64,000 bases of DNA, taken from Comamonas sp009360615. Lineage in GTDB: Bacteria; Pseudomonadota; Gammaproteobacteria; Burkholderiales; Burkholderiaceae_C. The notes under the pieces are model-generated. The model was not told the DNA's origin and did no database searches. It saw nothing but the letters and a program-made list of their open reading frames with translations. The stretch's first letter is position 1. Every line of letters begins with the position of its first letter. Positions 42,977-51,342 of the stretch are shown in pieces. The DNA is taken from NCBI RefSeq assembly GCF_035784015.1, contig NZ_JALKOW010000004.1. The stretch is one strand, 5' to 3'. A program made the translations under genes and the position numbers.

Positions 42977-44635
42977 TCATACCCTGTTGAAGTCGAAGCC
43001 GGCCTTCTGTCCGGTGCCGTAGAGCTTCAGCGCCCCTTTTTCGCCCACCGCGTTGGGGCGGTTGAAGATCCAGTTCTGCCAGGCGGACAGACGTCCGAAG
43101 ATGCGCGTGACCATGTTTTCCCGGCTGGCGAACCGCAGATTGGCTTCGAGACCCGTGAGCGCATCGGGCGACATCGCGGCGCGCTCTTCCAGGGCGATGC
43201 GGATCTCGTCTTCCCAGTCGATATCGTCCAGCGCGGCGGTGACCAGTCCGAGCTGCTGCGCCGCATCGCCGTTGAGCGGCTTGCCCGCCGCCGCGCGTAC
43301 GGCTTCCAGCGGCGCGGACTCCTCATAGAAGCGGCGCTGCAGGCGGCTCTGATCGTTGACCAGCGGCAGCAGGCCGAAGTTGAAGGCGTCGAGTTCGATG
43401 ACGGGCTCACGCTCGGGCTCGTCGGGCAGCACCAGCATGTAGGCGCGGTCGGCGCAGAAGACCAGCTCGGCCAGCATGCCGGCAAAGCACGAGCCCGGCT
43501 CGATCAAGGCAAACAGCGACCGCGACGACACATCGAGGCGCGCAAAGGTGCGGCGCAACAGGCCCAGGGTCTGCTGCACCAGCCAGTGATCGCGGTGCGT
43601 CGCCAGCGTCTGGCCCGCCGCCAGCACGGCGCGCGCATCGCCCTCGGTCTTGAGAATCCAGGTGCCCACCTCCAGTTCGTTGGTGCGCAGGTGCAGAATG
43701 GCGTCGTCGAGTTCGCGGCCCATGGCCAGGGGCCACCAGGCCGCGCCAGCGCTCTCGATGGCTTCAAGGCTGCCAGGTTGTTCGCCCCTGGGAGCCTTGA
43801 CCGTGACGGTGGCGCTGCGCTTGCTGCGGTCGATCTGCACGCTGACGTGGCGGTAGTGCAGGCCGTCCGGGCTCTCCTCGCGCTGCAGCCTGGAGAGCGT
43901 GATGCCCTGGGCGCGCGCCGGACGAGAGCTGTTTTCGCCCAGCGCTGCGGCACGTTGCTGAACCACCTCGGCAAACTGCGCGGGCTTGGCGGTCGCATCC
44001 ACCAGCCGCCAGTCCACGGCGCGCTGGCCGCGAACGCCTTCCACGCTGGTGCAGAAGAGGTCGGCCAGGTCGTGGCGCACATGGCGCTTGTCGGTCACGC
44101 GCGTCAGCCCTCCCGTACCGGGCAGCACGCCCAGCAGCGGGACTTCGGGCAGCGACACGGATGAGGAGCGGTCGTCGATCAGCACGATGTCGTCACAGGC
44201 TAGAGCCAGCTCGTAGCCGCCGCCCGCACAGGCGCCGTTGACGGCCGCGACGAATTTGAGCCCGTCGTGCCGCGAGCTGTCTTCCATGCCGTTGCGCGTT
44301 TCGTTGGTGAACTTGCAGAAGTTCACTTTCCAGGCGTGGGATGAAACGCCGAGCATGAAGATATTCGCGCCCGAGCAGAAGACGCGCTCCTTGCCGCTGG
44401 TGACGATCACGGAGCGTACCTGCGGGTGCTCGAAGCGGATGCGGTTGAGTGCATCGTGCAGTTCCACATCCACGCCCAGGTCGTAACTGTTGAGCTTGAG
44501 CTTGTAGCCGGGGCGTATACCGCCGTCCTCGGCAATGTCCAGCTTGAGCCGGGCGATATTGCCATCCACTTCAAACGACCAGTGCCGGTATTGGCTGGGG
44601 TCGGTGCGGTAATCGACGACGCTGTGCTGCTGCAT
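42977..44635 (-). CDS. boxC: 2,3-epoxybenzoyl-CoA dihydrolase BoxC
   Basis: 552 residues, a double crotonase-like enzyme. The N-terminal crotonase core has the oxyanion-hole segments VIVTSGKERVFCSGANIFML and VAAVNGACAGGGYELALACDDIVLID (near residues 80-155). The C-terminal half includes LEVGTWILKTEG and a long helical end typical of BoxC. It hydrolyses the ring of epoxybenzoyl-CoA to dehydroadipyl-CoA semialdehyde and formate. First gene of the minus-strand boxC-boxB-boxA set. No benzoate-CoA ligase, BoxR or BoxD is in the window. Confidence 0.95.
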   Translation of the reverse strand: MQQHSVVDYRTDPSQYRHWSFEVDGNIARLKLDIAEDGGIRPGYKLKLNSYDLGVDVELHDALNRIRFEHPQVRSVIVTSGKERVFCSGANIFMLGVSSHAWKVNFCKFTNETRNGMEDSSRHDGLKFVAAVNGACAGGGYELALACDDIVLIDDRSSSVSLPEVPLLGVLPGTGGLTRVTDKRHVRHDLADLFCTSVEGVRGQRAVDWRLVDATAKPAQFAEVVQQRAAALGENSSRPARAQGITLSRLQREESPDGLHYRHVSVQIDRSKRSATVTVKAPRGEQPGSLEAIESAGAAWWPLAMGRELDDAILHLRTNELEVGTWILKTEGDARAVLAAGQTLATHRDHWLVQQTLGLLRRTFARLDVSSRSLFALIEPGSCFAGMLAELVFCADRAYMLVLPDEPEREPVIELDAFNFGLLPLVNDQSRLQRRFYEESAPLEAVRAAAGKPLNGDAAQQLGLVTAALDDIDWEDEIRIALEERAAMSPDALTGLEANLRFASRENMVTRIFGRLSAWQNWIFNRPNAVGEKGALKLYGTGQKAGFDFNRV

Positions 44636-44939
44636 GCTCGGCTCCTGCTGAGATGAAAGATAGTGCAGTTACTGAATGGGTGTAGGCACAATTATGCAGA
44701 TGTCGCGAGAAAAAGCACGTGTTTTTAGGCACTATGTTGCATGTTTTGAGTTAACTAAGGGAAATCCTTAGCTGTTCGTCAATCGCTGTACTGCACTGAG
44801 ATTCAGGTGTTTTTGCAAGAAATCGCTTTTCCATAAAGGGCCTGCAGCTATCAGTTGGAGAGCAATCGAGGCCGAGGCTGTTGATCGGCAAACCCGGCAC
44901 CGGCGCGGGGTGATGGGCTGCTTGCAAAATGGGCTCACC
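44636..44939. promoter_or_regulatory. Divergent region between boxC and threonine ammonia-lyase genes
   Basis: 304 bases without a gene. It is more AT-rich than its surroundings and must hold the boxC promoter. At 44710-44727 an imperfect palindrome, AAAAAGCACGTGTTTTTA, may be an operator. Three TGCA words occur (near 44664, 44694 and 44738), which recalls the TGCA repeats of benzoyl-CoA-responsive regulators, but their spacing does not fit a clear pattern. Confidence 0.45.
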
Positions 44940-46142
44940 ATGCTGACCTTTGCAGATATCCAAGCCGCCGCTGCGCGCCTGAATGGCGCCGTCCTTCAAA
45001 CTCCTTTTGTGGAATCACGCACGCTCTCGCAGATCACGGGGGCGCAGGTCTATCTCAAGTTCGAGAACCTGCAGTTCACGGCATCCTTCAAGGAGCGTGG
45101 CGCGCTGAACAAGCTGCTCATGCTCAGCGATGCCGAGCGTGCGCGCGGCGTGGTCGCCATGAGTGCCGGCAATCACGCCCAGGGCGTGGCCTATCACGCA
45201 CAACGCCTGGGCCTGCGTGCCGTCATCGTCATGCCGCGTTTCACCCCGGGCGTGAAGGTGGAGCGTACGCGCGGCTTCGGCGCCGAAGTGGTGCTGCACG
45301 GCGACACGCTGGCCGAGGCGCGAGCCCATGCCTATCAGCTGGCGCAGGAGCAGCAGCTGACCTTTGTCCATCCCTATGACGACGAAGCGATTGCTGCTGG
45401 CCAGGGCACGCTGGCGCTGGAAATCCTGCAGGCCCAGAGCGACCTGGACGTGCTGGTGGTGGCCATTGGCGGCGGCGGCCTGATCGCGGGCATTGCCACG
45501 GCGGCCAAGGCCATCAAGCCGGGGATCGAAGTCGTGGGCGTGCAGACCCAGCGCTTTCCGTCCATGGTCAATGCGCTGCGCCATACCGATCTGCCCATGG
45601 GCACCTCCACGATTGCCGAAGGCATTGCCGTGACCCAGCCCGGCGTCATCACCCAGGACGTGGTGCAGCGCTGCGTGGATGATCTGCTGCTGGTGGATGA
45701 GGGCGATATCGAGCAGGCCGTGCTCATGCTGCTGGAGATCGAGAAGACGCTGGTCGAAGGTGCGGGCGCGGCGGGTCTGGCGGCGCTGCTGCGCTATCCG
45801 GCGCAGTTCAAGGGCAAGAAGGTGGGCCTGGTGCTGTCGGGCGGCAACATCGATCCCATGCTGCTGGCCGCCATCATCGAGCGCGGCATGGTGCGCTCAG
45901 GCCGCCTGGCCCGCATCCGCGTCAGCGCGCGCGATGTACCTGGCGTGCTGGCCCAGATCACGACCACCGTGGCCGTGGCTGGTGCCAATATCGAGGAAGT
46001 TCACCACCAGCGTGCCTTCACCATGCTGGCCGCGCAGAATGTCGAGATCGAGCTGGTGCTGCAGACGCGCAACCAGCCTCATGTGGAGCAGGTGCTGCAG
46101 GCCTTGCGCGCAGCCGGCATGGAGGCCGAGCGCATCGGCTGA
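44940..46142 (+). CDS. ilvA: Threonine ammonia-lyase (threonine dehydratase) with ACT domain
   Basis: 400 residues from the ATG at 44940. PLP-binding Lys in FTASFKERGALNKL (near residue 55). The substrate/phosphate motif AIGGGGLIAGIATAAK (near 180) and the short catabolic-type length, with one C-terminal ACT domain (SARDVPGVLAQITTTVAVAGANIEEVHHQRAF), fit threonine deaminase of the TdcB/short IlvA type. It converts L-threonine to 2-oxobutanoate. Divergent from boxC. Confidence 0.9.
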   Translation: MLTFADIQAAAARLNGAVLQTPFVESRTLSQITGAQVYLKFENLQFTASFKERGALNKLLMLSDAERARGVVAMSAGNHAQGVAYHAQRLGLRAVIVMPRFTPGVKVERTRGFGAEVVLHGDTLAEARAHAYQLAQEQQLTFVHPYDDEAIAAGQGTLALEILQAQSDLDVLVVAIGGGGLIAGIATAAKAIKPGIEVVGVQTQRFPSMVNALRHTDLPMGTSTIAEGIAVTQPGVITQDVVQRCVDDLLLVDEGDIEQAVLMLLEIEKTLVEGAGAAGLAALLRYPAQFKGKKVGLVLSGGNIDPMLLAAIIERGMVRSGRLARIRVSARDVPGVLAQITTTVAVAGANIEEVHHQRAFTMLAAQNVEIELVLQTRNQPHVEQVLQALRAAGMEAERIG

Positions 46143-46233
46143 TGACGCGTGCTGGCGGGCTTTCCCCTAGCGGGCGGCAGCGGCCTGTGGGCCAGAATGC
46201 CAGACAACCATTGTTGAAAGGAGCATCGATCGC

Positions 46234-46371
46234 ATGTCCCATGATCCCGCCGTCGACCACGAGCCGCAGGATGCGGCCGAAGCCGTGGTGCCCTATATTC
46301 CCGTCATCATTCCGGCCGCCGGTGCGGTGATGATGTTTCTGCTGGCCTTCATTGCCGTGAACATGGCCTAG
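46234..46371 (+). CDS. Small single-span membrane protein, 45 residues
   Basis: A short gene from the ATG at 46234 (AAGGAG 11 bases upstream) to TAG at 46369-46371. The acidic N-terminus MSHDPAVDHEPQDAAEAVVP leads into a hydrophobic segment PVIIPAAGAVMMFLLAFIAVNMA that ends the protein. A clean terminator follows 41 bases later, and codon use matches the surrounding genes. No family is recognised. It lies between ilvA and pckG in the same direction and may have its own promoter. Confidence 0.6.
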   Translation: MSHDPAVDHEPQDAAEAVVPYIPVIIPAAGAVMMFLLAFIAVNMA

Positions 46372-46411
46372 TCCGGCAACGCTTGAGGACATTCCAGCCT
46401 TGGCCGACCCG

Positions 46412-46434
46412 ACCCCGCGATGCGGGGTTTTTTT
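46412..46434 (+). terminator. Terminator after the small membrane protein gene
   Basis: ACCCCGC / GCGGGGT with a GAT loop and a seven-base T-run at 46428-46434. Confidence 0.9.
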
Positions 46435-46461
46435 ATGTCTGGACAGGTCATGAATGCGAAG

Positions 46462-46473
46462 AGTATGCATACT
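46462..46473. promoter_or_regulatory. 12-base palindrome AGTATGCATACT, candidate pckG operator
   Basis: Perfect palindrome 240 bases upstream of pckG, followed at 46485 by a related ATGCATAGT. It may bind a dimeric regulator of gluconeogenesis. The palindrome is seen; the role is inferred. Confidence 0.45.
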
Positions 46474-46643
46474 TCAATGCGCAAAATGCATAGTTATCGC
46501 CGGTGATTTGCTGACAAATTCAAAGCCCCTCCCTAGAATCGATCTCCCGCCGCACTTCAAAACAAGGTTGTTTTGACTTAATCGGATGGATGGCAGGCGC
46601 CAACAGGTGCTAGGGAATGCAGGCGAGACGCCTTCAAAAGCCT

Positions 46644-46684
46644 TTTTTCAAAGACGCAGCCGCAGGGGATGCTTCTTTGAAAAA
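46644..46684 (+). promoter_or_regulatory. Leader hairpin with T-run before pckG
   Basis: TTTTTCAAAGA (46644-46654) and TCTTTGAAAAA (46674-46684) form an 11-base-pair stem with a 19-base loop, followed by CTGG and TTTTTT shortly before the ribosome site. The layout could be an attenuator or simply a stabilising hairpin. No known riboswitch motif is recognised. Confidence 0.45.
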
Positions 46685-46712
46685 CTGGTTTTTTAATTGA
46701 AGGACTTCCCCC

Positions 46713-48569
46713 ATGAACGCCGCTGTGCAAAGCCTGAACATCCAGGCTCCCGATTACGTCAAGAACCCCAAGCTCATCGCCTGGGTTGCCGAAATGGCTG
46801 CGCTGTGCAAGCCCGCCCAGATCCACTGGTGTGACGGCTCGCAAGCCGAGTACGACGCGCTGTGCCAGCAACTGGTGGATGCCGGCACCTTCAAGCCGCT
46901 GGCCAAGCGCCCCGGCTCCTTCCTGGCCTGGACCGACCCCTCGGACGTGGCCCGCGTGGAAGACCGCACCTATATCTGCTCCGCCAGGAAGGAAGACGCA
47001 GGTCCCACCAACAACTGGATGGACCCTGCGGAGATGCGTGCCACGCTGAACCCTCTGTTCGATGGCTGCATGGCCGGCCGCACCATGTATGTGGTGCCTT
47101 TCTCCATGGGCCCGCTGGGTTCGCCCATCGCCCACGTGGGCATCGAGCTGTCCGACAGTCCCTATGTGGCCGTCAACATGAAGATCATGACCCGCATGGG
47201 CAAGGCCGTGTATGACGTGATCGGTACCAGCGGCGAGTTCGTGCCCTGCGTGCACACCATCGGCGCACCGCTGGCCGCCGGTCAGAAGGACGAGACCACC
47301 TGGCCTTGCAGCAAGACCAAGTACATCGTGCACTATCCCGAAACCCGCGAAATCTGGTCCTACGGTTCGGGCTACGGCGGCAACGCGCTGCTGGGCAAGA
47401 AGTGCTTTGCGCTGCGTATCGCCTCCACCATGGGCCGCGACCAGGGCTGGCTGGCCGAACACATGCTGATCCTGGGCGTCACCAACCCCGAAGGCAAGAA
47501 GTACCACGTGGCTGCGGCCTTCCCCTCGGCCTGCGGCAAGACCAATTTTTCCATGCTGGTGCCCCCCAAGGCCTTCGAAGGCTGGAAGGTCACGACCATC
47601 GGCGACGACATCGCCTGGATCAAGCCCCAGGCAGATGGCTCGCTGCGCGCCATCAACCCCGAAGCCGGTTACTTCGGCGTGGCTCCCGGCACCAACATGC
47701 TGACCAATCCGAACTGCATGCTGAGCCTGGACAAGAACGTGATCTTCACCAACGTGGCCCTGACCGATGACGGCGACGTGTGGTGGGAAGGCATGGAAAA
47801 GGACCAGGGCAAGCTGCCCGACCACCTGATCGACTGGCAAGGCAAGGACTGGACGCCCCAGATCGCCAAGGAAACCGGTGCCAAGGCCGCTCATCCCAAT
47901 GCCCGATTCACCGTGGCAGCCACCAACAACCCGGCTCTGGACGAGGCCTGGGACGATCCTGCCGGCGTGAAGATCGATGCCATCATCTTCGGCGGCCGCC
48001 GCTCCAGCACTGTGCCTCTGGTGACCGAAGCCCGGGACTGGACCGAAGGCGTGTACATGGCTGCAACCATGGGCTCCGAGACCACCGCCGCCGCCTTCGG
48101 TGCGCAGGGCGTGGTGCGCCGCGACCCCTTCGCAATGCTGCCGTTTGCCGGCTACAACATGAGCGATTATTTCCAGCACTGGCTGGACCTGGGCGCCAAG
48201 ATCGAAGGCCAGGGCGCAACCCTGCCCAAGATCTTCACCACCAACTGGTTCCGCAAGAACGCCGAAGGCAAGTTCGTCTGGCCCGGCTACGGTGAAAACA
48301 TGCGCGTGCTGAAGTGGATGATCGACCGCCTGGAAGGCCAGGCCCAGGGCCAGGAAACTGCCTTCGGCATTGCGCCCCGGTATGCCGAAATCAACTGGAA
48401 CGGCCTGGACTTCAATGCCGCCCAGTTCGACAGCGTGACCAATATCGACAAGGCCGCCTGGGCCGAGGAAATGAAGCTGCATGGCGAGCATTTCGACAAG
48501 CTGGCTTACAACCTGCCCAAGGCCATGCTGGATACCAAGGCTGAGCTGGAAAAGCGCTTGAGCGCTTGA
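46713..48569 (+). CDS. pckG: Phosphoenolpyruvate carboxykinase (GTP)
   Basis: 618 residues, the length of GTP-dependent PEPCK rather than the ATP-dependent bacterial form. The P-loop/kinase-1a region AAAFPSACGKTNFSML is near residue 270 with the reactive Cys, GDDIAWIKPQADG and TNPNCMLS follow, and FGGRRSSTVPLV is a substrate/nucleotide segment near 430. It converts oxaloacetate to PEP in gluconeogenesis. GAAGGAC precedes the ATG. A dispersed repeat begins four bases after its stop. Confidence 0.97.
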   Translation: MNAAVQSLNIQAPDYVKNPKLIAWVAEMAALCKPAQIHWCDGSQAEYDALCQQLVDAGTFKPLAKRPGSFLAWTDPSDVARVEDRTYICSARKEDAGPTNNWMDPAEMRATLNPLFDGCMAGRTMYVVPFSMGPLGSPIAHVGIELSDSPYVAVNMKIMTRMGKAVYDVIGTSGEFVPCVHTIGAPLAAGQKDETTWPCSKTKYIVHYPETREIWSYGSGYGGNALLGKKCFALRIASTMGRDQGWLAEHMLILGVTNPEGKKYHVAAAFPSACGKTNFSMLVPPKAFEGWKVTTIGDDIAWIKPQADGSLRAINPEAGYFGVAPGTNMLTNPNCMLSLDKNVIFTNVALTDDGDVWWEGMEKDQGKLPDHLIDWQGKDWTPQIAKETGAKAAHPNARFTVAATNNPALDEAWDDPAGVKIDAIIFGGRRSSTVPLVTEARDWTEGVYMAATMGSETTAAAFGAQGVVRRDPFAMLPFAGYNMSDYFQHWLDLGAKIEGQGATLPKIFTTNWFRKNAEGKFVWPGYGENMRVLKWMIDRLEGQAQGQETAFGIAPRYAEINWNGLDFNAAQFDSVTNIDKAAWAEEMKLHGEHFDKLAYNLPKAMLDTKAELEKRLSA

Positions 48570-48573
48570 TTCT

Positions 48574-48690
48574 CCCCCTGAGCCGCTGCGCGGCTTCCCC
48601 CTAGCCGGGCGCCCTCTCTCTACGCGCTTCACGCTACGGGAGGGGGACGACACCAGCGCAGCGGGGCGGCCCTTGCGCGGTGTCCCTGAC
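48574..48690 (+). repeat. Dispersed intergenic repeat, copy C (after pckG)
   Basis: Begins CCCCCTGAGCCGCTGCGCGG, four bases after the pckG stop, continues with a GC-rich dyad, CTACGCGCTTC and a second dyad, and ends with CTTGCGCGGTGTCC. It is longer than copies A and B but shares the start, the first dyad and the general order. Confidence 0.65.
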
Positions 48691-48706
48691 GGAGACTGTG
48701 CACATT

Positions 48707-48741
48707 AAAAAAGCCCTGCTGATTTTTCAGCAGGGCTTTTT
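48707..48741. terminator. Terminator after pckG
   Basis: Near-perfect 15-base stem (AAAAAGCCCTGCTGA / TCAGCAGGGCTTTTT) with a TTTT loop and flanking A/T runs; works on both strands. Confidence 0.92.
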
Positions 48742-48821
48742 GTTTGCTTTTATTTTTGTAGCTGTAAGCGCTTTCTGAATCTGGGGTAGAGGCTTGTTTG
48801 GATCAAAATCTATTCCCTACG

Positions 48822-48856
48822 AAAAAAGCCGCGGCCTTGTGGGCAGCGGCTTTTTT
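48822..48856. terminator. Terminator of the minus-strand gene at 48877
   Basis: Stem AAAAAAGCCGC (48822-48832) / GCGGCTTTTTT (48846-48856) with a 13-base loop. Between the two terminators lies a fragment, GTAGCTGTAAGCGCTTTC, resembling an intergenic repeat of related bacteria. Confidence 0.85.
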
Positions 48857-48876
48857 GCGCGAAGCGCGGAGAATGC

Positions 48877-49305
48877 TTAGCGGCTCTGGCGATCCATGGC
48901 ACGGGCCAGATCGGCCATGAGGCGGGCGTCTTGCAGTGCCGCATTCCAGACGCGCTCATCGGCGGCGGCCTGCTGGCGGCTCTTGACCCAGGCGCGGTAG
49001 CCAGTACGCACCAGATTGATGGCGCGGCGGGCAGGCTGGGAGAAGAGGGCAATGCTGGCAAAGGCCATGGCCCACAGGACCATCCAGGCAGCCATCATAT
49101 GGCCGTCGCTCCAGGTTTCGGTGGCCTGGAACACGCCGGCGGCCAGGGCGGCCAGCACGACGGCCAGCACCATCCAGTGCGACCGGGACTGGGATTGCGC
49201 TTCATGTTCGGCGGCAATGGCAGCCATGCGTTCATCGCTGGCCTGATAGATACGCACCACACCAGGGTGCTCGACACAGTAGGAGTTGTAAATAAAGTTG
49301 CTCAT
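48877..49305 (-). CDS. Conserved-looking hypothetical membrane protein
   Basis: 142 residues with two adjacent hydrophobic segments (WMVLAVVLAALAAGVFQA near 44-61, and MMAAWMVLWAMAFASIALFS near 70-89). The N-terminus FIYNSYCVEHPGVVRIYQASDERM and the C-terminal charged helix (RRAINLVRTGYRAWVKSRQQAAADE) are cytoplasmic or soluble. No known family is recognised. Monocistronic, divergent from a LysR gene, and followed by its own terminator. Confidence 0.62.
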   Translation of the reverse strand: MSNFIYNSYCVEHPGVVRIYQASDERMAAIAAEHEAQSQSRSHWMVLAVVLAALAAGVFQATETWSDGHMMAAWMVLWAMAFASIALFSQPARRAINLVRTGYRAWVKSRQQAAADERVWNAALQDARLMADLARAMDRQSR

Positions 49306-49440
49306 GGCAGATAACCCTTTGACCCACGCTTTTGGCGAATTGCCCGGGGAACAGGTGTAACTATAGGGATTACCCTAGGTGTGTTCAAATTTATATTTTG
49401 AATCTGTAGCATTCACAGCAGTGATGTATCGGGTGGTGCC

Positions 49441-50421
49441 ATGTCTTTGAACTTTCGCTCTCTGGATCTCAATCTGCTGCGCGTCTTCGATGAGGTCATG
49501 TCCGAGCGCAGCCTCACGCGCGCGGCACACAAGCTCAGCATCACCCAGCCGGCGGTCAGCAACGCCATGCGCCGTCTGCGCGAGGTCCTGGGCGACGAGC
49601 TGCTGGTGCGCCAGGGGCAGGGCGTGGAGCCCACGCCGCGCGCCCAGGCGCTGTGGCCGGTGATCCGGGAAGCCCTGCAGCACCTGGAGGGCGCGCTCGC
49701 ACCCGATGAGTTCGACCCCGAGACGGCCAGCACCACGTTCGTGATCGCAATGGCCGATGCCACGGCCGCCACGCTGATTCCGCCCCTGTATCCGATCCTG
49801 GAGCGCGAGGCCCCGGGTCTGGGCGTACGTCTGCTGCCGCTGACCACGCGCGATCCCAGGCCCTTGCTCGACGCTGGCGAGGCCGATATGGCCGTGGGCT
49901 ATTTCCCTGCCGTACTGGCCGATCTGACGGCGCGTGCGCAGGCCGGCGGTCTGGTGGCGTTTGACAGCCGCCGGCTGTATGAGGGGGAGTATCTGTGCGT
50001 GATGCGCAAGGACCATCCGCTGGCGCATGTGCCGCTGACGCTGGACAGCTACTGCGCGGCCCGCCATATGCTGGTGAGCTTCTCGGGCCGCTCCTTCGGC
50101 TTCATCGACGAGGCCCTGGCCTCGCTGGGGCGCTCGCGCGAAGTGGTGCTCACCGTCAACCAGTTTTTCACCGCAGCGCGCGTGGTGATCAATTCCGATC
50201 TGCTGACCATCCTGCCGCGCCACTTCGTGCCCGTGACCGGAATGGGCGACCAGCTGGTGCAGCGCGAGCTGCCTTTCGACGTCACACCCGTGCACGTGGA
50301 TGCCCTGTGGCGTCGTCGCGGCCCCCACCCGCAGGCCTATGACTGGCTGCTGAAAACGCTGACGCGCTCGGCCGAGATCACCTTTGCCAATGGCTCTGCG
50401 CAGGTCACGCAGCATGGTTGA
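49441..50421 (+). CDS. LysR-family transcriptional regulator (NodD/NahR-like)
   Basis: 326 residues. The N-terminal helix-turn-helix is in LRVFDEVMSERSLTRAAHKLSITQPAVSNAMRRLRE (near residues 14-50). RSLDLNLLRVFD with the VEPTPRAQALWP segment is typical of the NodD/NahR/LinR subgroup. Effector domain follows. Divergent from a hypothetical membrane gene and 13 bases before the metallophosphoesterase. Target genes unknown. Confidence 0.87.
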   Translation: MSLNFRSLDLNLLRVFDEVMSERSLTRAAHKLSITQPAVSNAMRRLREVLGDELLVRQGQGVEPTPRAQALWPVIREALQHLEGALAPDEFDPETASTTFVIAMADATAATLIPPLYPILEREAPGLGVRLLPLTTRDPRPLLDAGEADMAVGYFPAVLADLTARAQAGGLVAFDSRRLYEGEYLCVMRKDHPLAHVPLTLDSYCAARHMLVSFSGRSFGFIDEALASLGRSREVVLTVNQFFTAARVVINSDLLTILPRHFVPVTGMGDQLVQRELPFDVTPVHVDALWRRRGPHPQAYDWLLKTLTRSAEITFANGSAQVTQHG

Positions 50422-50434
50422 CTAAACTAGCCGC

Positions 50435-51313
50435 ATGAAGATCCAGCTGCTGTCCGACCTGCACCTTGAAGTCCACCCCCAATTCGTGGCCCAGCCGGCG
50501 TCCGGTGCCGATGTGCTGGTGCTGGCCGGCGATATCGGCTCCTACCAGAGCAGCACCCAGGTCGACGGCGAGAACTTCGGGCTGGAGCGTTTCTCGCCGC
50601 TGCCCCAATACGCGGGCTGGCCCACGCCCGTGCTCTTCGTGCCCGGCAATCACGAGTACGACATGCAGGATTTCGATGCGGCACGGCAGCGGCTGCAGCG
50701 CGTGTGCGACAAGCTGGGTCTGATCTGGCTCGACCGTGAAACCGTGGTCATGGACGGCGTGCGCTTCATCGGCACCACGCTGTGGAGCGACTTCGACGCC
50801 ATGGCCATGCATGAGGGTGTGACCGACGCCACGCGTTTGCACCGGCTGCGGGAGAAGGCTTTTCGCGCCGCCAATTTCTATCTCCAAAAGACTGGGGGCA
50901 GCCGCCAGGGGGAGCCGTTTCTGGCCGCGCCCATGCGCGAGGAGAGCCTGCTCTGCCAGGACTGGCTGCGCGCCGCGCTGCAGCAGCCGTTTGACGGGCC
51001 CACGGTGGCCGTGACCCACTTTGCGCCCAGTCTGCGCAGCGCCGATCCGCGTTATGGCCTGGTGCCCGGCACGGCCGGTTTCTGCAATGTGATGGACGAC
51101 TTTCTGCCCCATGCCCAGCTCTGGCTGCACGGCCATCTGCATTGCGCCAGCGACTACATCGCCAGTGGCCTGCGCGAGGACGGCAGCGTCTGGCAGTGCC
51201 GCGTGGTGGCCAATCCGCTCGGCTATGCCCGCAAGGGAGAGCAGGATGACTTTCTGCCGGCATCGACAATTGACTTGAGCCAAGTCAAGATGCAGGCTGT
51301 CCCCAGCCCTTAG
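50435..51313 (+). CDS. Metallophosphoesterase (calcineurin-like)
   Basis: 292 residues. The five metal-ligand blocks are all visible: LLSDLHLEVH (near residue 5), LVLAGDIGSY (near 30), FVPGNHEYD (near 67), VAVTHFAPS (near 190) and LWLHGHLHCASD (near 225). It should hydrolyse phosphate esters or cyclic nucleotides; the substrate is not predictable. Fourteen bases after the LysR gene, so an operon is likely. Confidence 0.86.
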   Translation: MKIQLLSDLHLEVHPQFVAQPASGADVLVLAGDIGSYQSSTQVDGENFGLERFSPLPQYAGWPTPVLFVPGNHEYDMQDFDAARQRLQRVCDKLGLIWLDRETVVMDGVRFIGTTLWSDFDAMAMHEGVTDATRLHRLREKAFRAANFYLQKTGGSRQGEPFLAAPMREESLLCQDWLRAALQQPFDGPTVAVTHFAPSLRSADPRYGLVPGTAGFCNVMDDFLPHAQLWLHGHLHCASDYIASGLREDGSVWQCRVVANPLGYARKGEQDDFLPASTIDLSQVKMQAVPSP

Positions 51314-51342
51314 GCTTGAGACATCAACAAGGAGAAATCGGT

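Larger units (their letters stand above)
46372..46712. other. Intergenic region with terminator, palindrome and pckG leader hairpin
   Basis: 341 bases without a gene. It holds a terminator at 46412-46434, a perfect 12-base palindrome at 46462-46473, and an 11-base-pair leader hairpin at 46644-46684 followed by six T, ahead of the pckG start. These are listed separately. Confidence 0.6.

Noticed and set aside
44641..44760. BoxR-type TGCA repeat operator
   Set aside because: Three TGCA words occur but not at the expected spacing; chance occurrence cannot be excluded.
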